Shown one piece after another: positions 55,801 through 64,000 of a stretch of 64,000 nucleotides of DNA. Every line of letters begins with the position of its first letter. The stretch's first letter is position 1. Origin of the DNA: Lepidostoma basale (lineage: Eukaryota; Arthropoda; Insecta; Trichoptera; Lepidostomatidae); contig JAHDVF020001337.1 of assembly GCA_022606425.2 (NCBI GenBank), positions 62,001 through 126,000 on the forward strand, written 5' to 3'. The position numbers and the translations under genes are program-made. The notes beneath the pieces are model-generated. The model searched no databases. It was not told the DNA's origin and saw nothing but the letters and a program-made list of their open reading frames with translations.

Positions 55801-56710
55801 AATTTACAATCATTTCCACTCACAGAACGAGAAATTCAGTACATTCATTTTTGAATTACTACATTCGTCTTCAGAATTTAATGCAAGCACGGACAATCAA
55901 ATATATTTATTTAAAAAAAACAGAACAAATGAAAATATTGTACATTGACATATCATTTAATATTTTGGATAATTACTCGTATTTATTGACTGAACGCCTT
56001 TTCTACAGTCTATTTTGGACTAGGACACAAAAGTTAGTATTTTTTACGATCCTCCAGCAGGTTATGATAATATTTTAATGGCTCTAGGGTCTCGGGGCTC
56101 CAAGTACTTCAGATACGGTATAAGTGATGCGCATGTCATACATTTCAAAATATTAAATATTTTTTTTCGGAAAGAATTTCATCTGAGGCACGAGAATTTA
56201 TTAACATCATCACATTTGGGTTTACATGATATCTATATAATTATCACGATGAAGATTTGCATCGTAACCAGCAATCAAATCTATATCTTTTGGAGATCGA
56301 CGTCATTGATATTAGTAATAATACGTTCAAAAGACAGATACGCTTGACTATTGAGAATATCTTGTATGTTATTCCTAAAGTCAAACCATTATGCGTTCCT
56401 GGTAATTATACCATGTAATGCTTTAACTTTAAATTTTGTTCGTTCGATAATAAAAGGTGATTTTATTGATTTGTTTAACCAAATTTTAAAAACAAATTTT
56501 GTATTAGGAAGTACATTGAAAATCCGTCTTTATTATTATATTCAAAATAATTCAACTATTTTACGCCAGCTTAAATAGTTAAATAAGTTATATAGTTTGA
56601 TACGAAGCCATTATGTGGTTGTTTGACATATTTAAAAATAATCTTAAACACATTTTTAATTAGTCTAAACCACTATATATAAAAATAAAGTGGTTTATAT
56701 TAAGAAAATT
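55801..56710. other. No gene seen
   Basis: AT-rich. Several adjacent open frames at 55,782-56,578 encode low-complexity Ile/Phe/Leu-rich sequence with no known domain. I do not call them. Confidence 0.45.
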
Positions 56711-56714
56711 GAAA

Positions 56715-56815
56715 TTTAATTGTATCTCATTAGAGACGAAGATGCAAACTGGAAACTGAATATGGTTGATCAAGGTGTTTACAGGACTTATGACCTGTCA
56801 TTGGTTGGGTTAAAC
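56715..56815 (+). repeat. rep-G 5' fragment
   Basis: It runs from TTAATTGTATCTCATTAGAG to TTGGTTGGGTTAAACGC. Confidence 0.75.
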
Positions 56816-57235
56816 GCACGCGGTGAAAAGAAAATTGAGTTTAATTTAATTTTTAAGTAATATCGTTTTAATATTTACGTGAGGTTTGCATTAAAAACTA
56901 GTATATTTAAATGAAATTAAATTTAGATTCTGCTGCAGATGCCGTGTATGGAAAGCGGGAAGCTTTTTATGTTAAAGTTATAAGTGAGAGCTTTAAGCAA
57001 ATCGTAAAGCTATAAACAACAACTGTGACCTTGGCTCATTTCATGGTTTTGAACTACTCCGAATCGCTTCACGCTGCGCTCCATCTGCCGTGAGTGATTC
57101 AACATAAATCTAAGGTGTATTAATGGAGCACCGGAACCACGTTCACGAATTTCATAATTTAATTGTACATAATCGTGAGCATGCCGTAGCATCAACCAAT
57201 GATATTATTTATGTTTACTTTTGTCAGTGAATGAA
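56816..57235. other. No gene recognised
   Basis: A GC-richer block at 57,020-57,190 contains TGACCTTGG (57,026-57,034), a nuclear-receptor-type half site. A 61-codon minus-strand frame is not recognisable. Confidence 0.3.
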
Positions 57236-57700
57236 AAATATATATTGTTTCTTGAACAGTGATGTAAAACTCTCCATTTAATAATAAACATTAATGAAAA
57301 CGTCTGTTTTCTAGAAGTATTATTATATCTTATGGCAATGACATATTTTGTCTTAATAAGGCATAATCAAAAATCTTGTTTGATAATGTCTTAGAGACAT
57401 TTGATATTGTCTTAGTAAGACGAAACGTGTCGTATAAGTATGATATAATATTTACTAATTAATACGAATTAGTAAATCTGTTTGCTAGAAAATTTGTTAT
57501 ATTATAATATATTTTACGGAAATGACATGTTTCGTCTTAATAAGGCATAATCAAAAGTCTTATTTGATAATGCCTTGGAGAAATTTGATATTGGCTTAGA
57601 AGGACGAAACATGTCATATCCGTAAAATATAACAAAATTTCTAGCACACAGATGTTTTCATTGGTATTAATTAGTAAATATTATATCATACTTACTAAAT
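57236..57700. repeat. rep-H5 elements, two fold-back pairs
   Basis: Two nested or adjacent pairs. Motifs on the plus strand are TTTGATATTGTCTTAGTAAG, ACGAAACGTGTC (near 57,400) and TTTGATATTGGCTTAGAAGG, ACGAAACATGTC (near 57,590), with inverted partners near 57,340 and 57,525. Stem II GTCTTA/TAAGAC differs from GCCTT/AGGGC elsewhere yet still pairs. Family ends TATTGTTTCTTGAACAGTGA and ACACAGATGTTTTCATTGG are present. Confidence 0.75.
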
Positions 57701-58270
57701 TGAGAACTTCGTTTCTAACTTTAACATCACTCATCTCATTATTTTACAATATTTAAGAGATTAGTTCATTTAAATCAGAATGGATCAAAAGACAAATGAA
57801 TAGAATTTTCGAATAAGAGCGAGAGTAGGTTATCTAGGCGAGCTAAGCAAACAAAATGGGTCTATCAACAAAATATGATTTACTATTTGAGATCCTTGCG
57901 TCTTGTCCTGATCTTCATTAATCTCTGAATCATAAATATGGCGGTGACTGACGGCTGTCGGACGCCGTGAGATATTTACGTCAGAATTTAACGTTTTTCT
58001 CAATGAGCAGCGAAGAATGCGCGGTTGACTGCGTTGTTTACGCTTCTCAAGAATGTCTCCATTGGAAAATCCAATCGATGCGCTTTATAACTGACCTGTT
58101 AATATCTTCCCATGCCATAAAATTGTATTAGAGCATAGTTAAAAGATATTGATTCTTGCTATGACTGCCCCTGAAAATTTGAACCATCCTTATTTCAAGT
58201 TAAAGAAATGGGAATCGGGATAGGAAAAATTAAAGCAATATTTGTATTCTTTAGTAATAATACATATAAA
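57701..58270. other. No gene seen
   Basis: Moderate composition near 57,930-58,090, otherwise AT-rich. Nothing recognisable. Confidence 0.45.
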
Positions 58271-58274
58271 AAAT

Positions 58275-58380
58275 GAACAAACCATCACGCCGTCTCTCCG
58301 AAGGGCTAGGCACTAATAATGGACTGCCATACTTTCTTTCTATCGCTTCTTCAACATTCATACATCTTATTGATAATTAA
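58275..58380 (-). repeat. rte-1 3' terminus
   Basis: Minus strand: GTATGGCAGTCCATTATTAG, CCTAGCCCTTCGGAGAGACG, GCGTGATGGTTTG. Confidence 0.65.
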
Positions 58381-58659
58381 TGAAAAATAAAAACAATTTA
58401 AATTAATTCAATCCAGAGTAAACATTTAAAATGATAGCTTTAAATTTTTAATTCAGTAAGTAATTTAGCTAAATTAAATATTACATTTAATGTACCTTTT
58501 ACAACATTTTGGAATTTTCTTATCTTACAAATATATAATTGGTTTATTAGAGAAAAAAATCTTGGAATTTACACATTAATAATAGAAAAATATCAAAATA
58601 AATTTAACTGCGAGTCAATGTTTTTTATGCTCGTGCAATATAAAATAAGTTATTTTATT

Positions 58660-59060
58660 TGTCTTTTTTCTTTGATATACTTTGTGTATACAACACTTAC
58701 TTAAAAAAAAAAAATTAAATATCAGACTTGTTTCGGACAACCGGTCCTTCCTCAGTGATATTATAAAGATACATATTTAAAATATTATAAAATTGTTTAC
58801 AAATATGATCAGTTTTGACAAATATTATAAAGATTTATTTTGGAACGTTTATAAGTGATCATATTTGTAAACAATTTTATAATACGAGTATTTTAAATAT
58901 GTATCTTAATAATATCATTGAGGAAGGATCGGTTATCCAAAATATGTCTGATATTTAATTTAATTTTTAAAAAGTAAGTGCTGTATATACAAAGTACATA
59001 AAAAAGAAAGAGTCAAATAAAACATCTACATCACAAAGTATGGCGAACATAGAAGAAAAG
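58660..59060. repeat. rep-H1 fold-back element, full
   Basis: Both arms, AT-rich linkers and both ends are present (TACTTTGTGTATACAACACT at left, CATCACAAAGTATGGCGAAC at right). The left arm has a well-kept motif on the minus strand. The right arm has a decayed one on the plus strand near 58,910-58,953. Confidence 0.8.
58719..58761 (-). ncRNA. Hammerhead-ribozyme-like motif (rep-H1)
   Basis: On the minus strand: stem I ATATCA (58761-58756), core CTGAGGA (58755-58749), one unpaired A, stem II GGAC (58747-58744) with GTCC (58738-58735), GAAA (58734-58731), then CAAGTC ending in GTC (58727-58725), and stem I partner TGATAT (58724-58719). All six stem I pairs are Watson-Crick. Stem III has one A-A mismatch, which may weaken dimer formation. 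Confidence 0.5.
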
Positions 59061-59149
59061 TTATTTTATAATTACATATTGACTTTTGAGTAACTCCAAA
59101 TCCATTATTTTAATATACATGTAAGTCCGTGTACCTTACGATTATGTTG

Positions 59150-59232
59150 TATGAATTATGACATCCAAGAAGGTGAAAACCACCCGACACTTGTTTGTGA
59201 AGAGTGCAATGAAGCGTTCTTTCTCGTCTTAT
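59150..59232 (+). pseudogene. ZAD-type zinc-finger domain fragment
   Basis: One frame reads CMNYDIQEGENHPTLVCEEC, NEAFFLVL, then a stop. 'EHPQLVCxEC...' followed by hydrophobics is the second half of insect zinc-finger-associated domains, in which CxxC helps bind zinc. The first Cys pair may be outside the piece. With no finger repeats nearby, it looks like an isolated relic or a broken exon. Confidence 0.35.
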
Positions 59233-59239
59233 AAATTAA

Positions 59240-59960
59240 ATTCCTTTTCAAATTATCAAACTAAAATTGTTTTACAAAAATATGTTCTATAATAATAACG
59301 TATCTAAATATGTATTCATGTAATCTGCCAAATGATTTACATCGTGGCTCTAAAATACTTGTACGATGACCAACTTTGAAACTAGGATGGAAGTTGTTTT
59401 GCGTAACCGAAGATAGACAATCTTCCTCCGGAGTTTATTAAGGTCAAGTTCTCGTTGGGACTTAACTCGAAGAAAGAAAGATAAACAAATATAAACAGAA
59501 TAAAAAAGTAACGTTTCAGTGGTTATATTTTCTATAATAAGATAATATTGTACATTAAAAATGTTTTTCTAAAAATAAAAGTAAATCGTATTTTTTGAAG
59601 AAAATCTGCAGAAGGCACAAGAATATCCAGCTGAGTTGTAATTACTGGAACTTTTAACTCAATTTTTCAATGTCTTGTGAAAAAACCATCAAAGGCTATT
59701 GGCCGCCAACTCCGGCGGAACTAGGACGGAGAATTTTTTCAAATTCGAAAGATGAATGAGCCGGGACCTTCGTTAAGGTTCATTTCGAAGGCTGGAGCGG
59801 TCGGATTTTTCCAATTAAAAACTTTGCAGATCTTAAAGGTTTAAGTTTCGAACTCTGTACATGGTAATACAAGCAGCCTGATTAGTAGGGCAGGTATTTT
59901 TTTCTTGTTTTAGTTTGAAATTAAAATTATTTCACCCGGCGTCACTACTTTTATGCCTCA
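59240..59960. other. No gene recognised
   Basis: Moderately GC-rich blocks at 59,370-59,480 and 59,690-59,850, without known domains. Possibly unique host sequence. Confidence 0.35.
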
Positions 59961-59964
59961 CTGA

Positions 59965-60320
59965 TAATAAAACTGCTCAAAACCGAGGCGATTAAATTCA
60001 ACGTTTGAATTGCTCTTCCTATTGGCATCACCAAAGGCAGAGGTTGGTTCTGCGTGACGGAGTGAAAAACAATTGATGTCGACGTTGCCGCAGGTACCCA
60101 TCAGGAACTAATAGTTCTATTTGTTCCACAACATAGAGGTTCCTAATAGAGCCCAGAATCAGCTTGTAAAAATGTGTCGCTATTAATTCTTCCCTCCTCA
60201 GTTCAAGGGGTTATCATAGCACACCCAAGACAAAAATGACTCTCAGGTAGAGGGTTCTGAAGAATTTATTTTAAGCCCTCTTCAACATTAAGAATACTAA
60301 ACCTCACGAGGACTCCATAT
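59965..60320 (-). pseudogene. jky-1 copy, strongly decayed
   Basis: The minus strand begins ATATGGAGTCCTCGTGAGG, matching the VLWSPHE codons of the copy at 5.3 kb. It ends with sequence matching the RTNL...P region (GTCACGCAGAACCAACCTCT). Multiple stops and shifts. Confidence 0.65.
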
Positions 60321-60964
60321 CACGAGACCTATATGATTTTATCTGAAATAATATGATAGTATTTAAAAAAAATCGCTCTGGTGATGATAAAGGAATACAT
60401 TTGAAATATACAGAGAAAAAAATACCTGTATATTGTAAAAAGTGGAATATATTGTTATTCTACCTGAAGTTGTAAGCACATTATAATAGTGTTGTATGTA
60501 ATAATATTAGGCAGATAAATATTCTTACAAGTATTTAAATAGAAAACATACTGTAAAACTTAGTTCTTAGAAAACATACTGTAAAATTTGTTGGCGATAG
60601 TTTGAAATGAAAGAATCTTTGAATTCTACTTCCGAGCACAGTACGTAAACAAGGATCTTATTTTAGGTAATGTTGGTGCATGAGCGATTTCTCAGTAAAT
60701 ACAATCCAAAATGAACATGATGTTATTATATTACGTAGTATAAATAAAGCAACACATGTGACCGTGCGTACGAGTGGCAGTTGTATACAACGCGCGGTCA
60801 AGCTTGAGCCGTTGCCAAGAGACAAGGTTCACACTTTCATTATTTCAATTAACGAATGTTACGGCTCGTATGACCCAAAAAATATCCTTTATCGGTCTCT
60901 AGTTCATGGTTAAGGCAAACCTTTTAAATGACTTGTAAAAAACGTAGTTATTTTTATTATAGGA
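60321..60964. other. No gene recognised; one 77-codon frame
   Basis: A plus-strand frame at 60,680-60,913 (IINEC-like ISINECYGSYDP near its end) is open but matches no family I know. Its region 60,755-60,830 is GC-richer than its flanks. An isolated exon cannot be excluded. Confidence 0.25.
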
Positions 60965-61030
60965 TTATGTAATACCTCCTAAAAGTTGGAAGGACAACTG
61001 GGAATCCACCTCACAGGAAGAGCAACCCTC
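60965..61030 (+). pseudogene. Non-LTR RT C-terminal fragment
   Basis: PPKSWKDNWESTSQEEQPS-type reading matches the 'PPKRW.D.W...SQ' tail seen near 2,320 and 22,230. Very short. Confidence 0.4.
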
Positions 61031-61439
61031 TAGAGAACAATATAGGTCTACAAAAATGAAGAATAAGTAGCTTACTTGACAGCTTGGTACGGGCATATAA
61101 AACGGAGCCCACCAGACCACACAGTAAATAGAGCTTTGTCCGTAAATTCTTCATAAAATTGTAATGACTTCGTCAACCATCCAGAGCAAGACCTAGGAAC
61201 ACGTGGATGATTCAGTGCAATACCGTCATGCAGAGAAATGGTTTGAGTGAATGCGATACTCAGAACCATATAAAGTACAGCCTGAAATCGAAAAGAGCCG
61301 ACCTTAACAGTCAACACAGACAATAAGTTGGGATAGCGCCAGAAAGAAGAAGAAGTTCTTTGACAGCTTGCCGTCAACGTCTGTTCTAAACGACAGAGTA
61401 ACATCAGTAGATAGCTATAAGATATAGTACATACGTATG
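61031..61439. other. No gene recognised
   Basis: A 110-codon minus-strand frame (61,404-61,072) has no recognisable domain or start context. Confidence 0.3.
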
Positions 61440-61670
61440 GGACAATGTTCCGAGATTTTTATTGTTTCTTACACAATGATATTAAACTTCATATTATTGT
61501 AAATATTAATGAAAACATCTGTTTTCTAGATGTTTTATTAATGACACAATTAATATGTTTTATGATGCAAAGATATTTTTATTTCAAGTGAAATTTGATA
61601 ACGCACTGGCAAGGGAAATAATGTCATTCCCATGAAAACAATATTGATTTCGGAAATTTAATTAATATTA
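61440..61670. repeat. rep-H5 fold-back element, decayed
   Basis: Family end TATTGTTTCTTACACAATGA, then AAAACATCTGTTTTCTAGAT and TTTGATAACGCACTGGCAAG. The motif is largely lost. Confidence 0.6.
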
Positions 61671-62673
61671 GTGGTTTTGAAGACTTACACGAAACGTAGT
61701 TGTAACAAAGTGACATGTTTAAAAAATATTAATATTATAAGTCTGTCAAGGTGGCTTCCAAGTCTACAAAAATAAGCAATTAGTTGATTTTTTCATATCC
61801 ACTCATTTTCTCCATATGTAACGATGATAAAAAAATGAGAAATATAACTTCGAGAATTACAATACAAAAATGTAATCAGGTGGTGATAATAAAGCAATTA
61901 AATTGTTAATGAAAATTTTATTAAACGGTAATTTAAGGTGATACATTTTCATATTTTAAAATTTTAAAAATCTTTATCTTACAGTCTAGTTTTGTTTTCA
62001 TTTTGAATTTTTATTTAGTTTATCTTAATGTCTAGTTTTGCCTGACGGTTGTTTTACTGAAGGGTGGTACAAGACAGTTGAACTGTCTGTTATAAACTTG
62101 GTGGGCACATCTGACTGAAACATCTGATCTGTTTTAATGTATATTTTTATTACTTATCACTATTGTAAATTAGATGTTTTCTTTGGGACCGACAATAAAT
62201 AAATAAATACAATTATTCTGCTTAAAGAACCACATTTCGTTTATTTTTCTATCTTGTTTTCATACAGATATAAAGACATGTATATAAATTATAACAAAGA
62301 ATATCGTATTTCTTATACATTAATTGAATTTGATAAGTTGTGTCAACCCTGCGCTATGTACAAATTACGACAGGGCTAAAGTAGTCCTGCTATCACACTG
62401 GTGAGTCAGGGCCGGCGGCGTCTAACCAGATCCATACATTTTTTAAGTGCCCGCGATAATAAGAGAGCTTAATAAATCTGCAATTTGTTTTAATTCTTTT
62501 AGCACTTTCTAATTTGTAAGAAGGATTTATGGAGTTTTTTCACTTGGCGTTTTAGAAATTAAGTATATTTTGCATTACGATGTTTATGTTTAGATGAAAA
62601 GAAGTTTAGTTTATTATCTAGAAAATTTAGACTTTTACATTCCCATTATCATCAAGATAATATGACGCAGGCG
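61671..62673. other. No gene seen
   Basis: AT-rich. A (TAAA)n run near 62,195-62,210 after TCTTTGGGACCGACAATAAA looks like the tail of another non-LTR element whose coding part I cannot read. Confidence 0.4.
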
Positions 62674-62790
62674 GTAATATGGGGTATAAGAGACAATATG
62701 AGTTAAAGGAGACAATATGGGACATAAATGATAATATACGGTAAAGGAGACAATATGGGGCATAAGAGACAATATGAGGTATAAGAGATA
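62674..62790. repeat. Minisatellite, about 18-20-bp unit
   Basis: About five to six imperfect units of the type GAGACAATATGGGGTATAA, drifting in sequence and length. Confidence 0.7.
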
Positions 62791-62934
62791 TCACCACATG
62801 TCACAATCTCCAACCTCTATAACCCACTTACCGAAGAGAGGCTTCTTTGATTTTTCTCCCGCGATTAATTTTATTTGTCAGTTGACGATGAATTTAAAAA
62901 AACAACGAATAAAATTCATTAAAATAAAAATCAA

Positions 62935-63080
62935 TATTAAATTAAATGAAATATTTTTTTAATAACTATTTCTACTTTTGTTTTTATTTCTACAGCGACC
63001 AGTTTGCTTACATCAGGTTCGCTGGCATTGACAGACTGGTTATTGACGGACTTCCATCAAGAGATTTTAGCTTGATCAGA
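62935..63080 (-). repeat. rep-H3 single arm
   Basis: ACTTTTGTTTTTATTTCTAC, CAGCGACCAGTTTGC and TTCGCTGGCATTGACAGAC correspond to the left part of rep-H3, with changes in the motif (GCAAACTGG on the minus strand, so GAAACC is altered). Confidence 0.65.
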
Positions 63081-63104
63081 TCAAAATACAGTTAAAAATA
63101 ATAA

Positions 63105-63380
63105 AGTTGAGATTAAGGATTAATTGTATCTCAAATAGAGAGAGAATATGATGGTCGAGGCGTTTACAGGACTTATGACCTGTCATTGGTTGGGTTAAGC
63201 GATCGCTTTATGTTAACAACATTCCCCATTTCGCCCTTCTTACGACCACCACGTCTGAATTTTTTTTGAAAGATGTATATATGCTATTATGTTGAGAAAC
63301 ACTTCACATTTTTAAGTTCAATCTACACTATCCTAATCCAGTTGAATGTATACAAGTATTTGTATACATTCAAAAAGTTG
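63105..63380 (+). repeat. rep-G copy, internally diverged
   Basis: It begins TTAAGGATTAATTGTATCTC and runs through TTGGTTGGGTTAAGCGATCG. It ends at a 14-bp palindrome pair, TTGAATGTATACAA and TTTGTATACATTCAA, then A5. The end matches the A-rich end inferred for the 50,165 copy. Confidence 0.7.
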
Positions 63381-63415
63381 AGATTGTCAGTGACTCGAAT
63401 ATACGAGTATATATA

Positions 63416-63664
63416 ATGAGACCACTTAAGCTTGTGGGTGAGGACATTTTTAGAGTGGATTTAAGCGTAACATGGTCGTTAGGCATTAACGATCTTGTTG
63501 CCAATCTTCATAATATCGACAAACATCCACCCCAATCAGCCGCGGACAATGAACACGGCCCAGCGCATGCGAGAATAGAAGCACTCACAATTATCCAATT
63601 AGGGGCAATGCTTGGTCTGTCGCCCCGTTCTGAAATATCAGCCATCAACATTAGCATTAATTAG
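63416..63664 (+). other. Unrecognised 82-codon frame
   Basis: The plus-strand frame from the ATG at 63,416 is GC-richer at its centre and encodes HARIEALTIIQLGAMLGLSP near the end. No family recognised. It lies between rep-G and rep-H5 and may be unique DNA or part of an unknown element. Confidence 0.25.
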
Positions 63665-63765
63665 TACCAATGAAGACGTCTGTTTTCAAGAAGTTTTATT
63701 ATATTTTATAGAAAAGACATGTTTCGTCTTGTTAAGGCATTCTCAAATATCAGATATTTGACAAG
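63665..63765 (-). repeat. rep-H5 single arm
   Basis: GACGTCTGTTTTCAAGAAGT, TTTATAGAAAAGACATGTTT and CGTCTTGTTAAGGCATTCTC. It ends at the rte-1 start at about 63,765. Confidence 0.65.
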
Positions 63766-63766
63766 C

Positions 63767-64000
63767 GAAAATGGCCGTTCACAATGGAGTTCTGGTCCCA
63801 TCCCTTATGTATGGAAGCGAAGCATGGAACTGGCAGAAGAAAGATGAAAGCAGAATAAATGCGGTAGAGATGAGGTCCCTTAGAGGAATGTGTGGTAGAA
63901 CGATGTACGACAGAATCTCAAATGCTGATATTAGGAAGGAAGAGGAAGGAGCGAAAGAAGGTATGATGAACAAAATTATGAAAGGAAAGCTGCGTTGGAT
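63767..64000 (+). CDS. rte-1 reverse-transcriptase segment, open to the window edge
   Basis: A continuous frame of about 78 codons reads AKMAVHNGVLVPSLMYGSEA, then QKKDESRINAVEMRSLRGM and DRISNADIRKEE, and ends KGKLRW at the window edge. This is the region between the RT thumb and the C-terminal tail of RTE-like elements ('LLYGSE.W......INAVEMR.LR...G....DRI.N..IR'). Unlike other rte-1 copies it has no stop here. It lacks an upstream palm, so it is probably 5'-truncated at about 63,765, where rep-H5 ends. Whether it stays open beyond 64,000 cannot be seen. Confidence 0.7.

Noticed and set aside
55782..56578. Chain of three adjacent plus-strand frames as an exon cluster
   Set aside because: Sequence is low-complexity Ile/Leu/Phe/Lys-rich, as expected from AT-rich non-coding DNA.

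Overview
The window looks like repeat-dense, AT-rich DNA from an insect, possibly a lepidopteran. The basis is the mix of elements: an R1-like non-LTR retrotransposon, many decayed RTE/CR1-type reverse-transcriptase 3' ends with short microsatellite tails, a mariner transposase fossil, Helitrons ending in CTAG, tRNA-derived SINEs and fold-back repeats. The order is an inference; nothing here identifies a species. I found no intact host protein gene and no rRNA or true tRNA gene.

Names used below. rte-1 is a family of RTE-like 3' ends with a (TTAG)n-type tail. jky-1 is a second reverse-transcriptase family. rep-H1 to rep-H5 are five fold-back families that share a hammerhead-ribozyme-like motif. 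rep-G is a SINE-like repeat of about 0.4 kb. rep-T is a short element with AGGGTG terminal inverted repeats.

Layout. 1-21,200 is fossils in AT-rich DNA: rep-G, rep-H1, a 212-bp tandem duplication, a mariner fragment, jky-1, rep-T, several rte-1 copies and a three-monomer tandem rep-H1 array. 21,204-30,784 is Helitron copy A. It carries captured reverse-transcriptase 3' ends, a helicase remnant and a partial internal duplication, and a 5.76-kb R1-type retrotransposon has inserted into it (23,545-29,305, 13-bp target duplication). 30,785-44,663 holds more rep-H and rte-1 copies, a GC-rich island near 36.2-36.8 kb and SINEs. 44,664-48,070 is Helitron copy B in the opposite orientation, without the retrotransposon. 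48,071-64,000 has a fold-back element split by rep-G, GC-rich unique segments near 49.7 and 55.5 kb, more rep-H1/H5 copies, a minisatellite and an open RTE reverse-transcriptase fragment that leaves the window.

The only long coding regions belong to the R1-type element. ORF1 is an intact nucleic-acid-binding protein of 458 aa. ORF2 (endonuclease, reverse transcriptase, RNase H) is broken by one stop and one frameshift, so this copy cannot make its own full-length ORF2 product. The most interesting signal is the recurring hammerhead-like RNA motif in fold-back and tandem families that otherwise differ in sequence.
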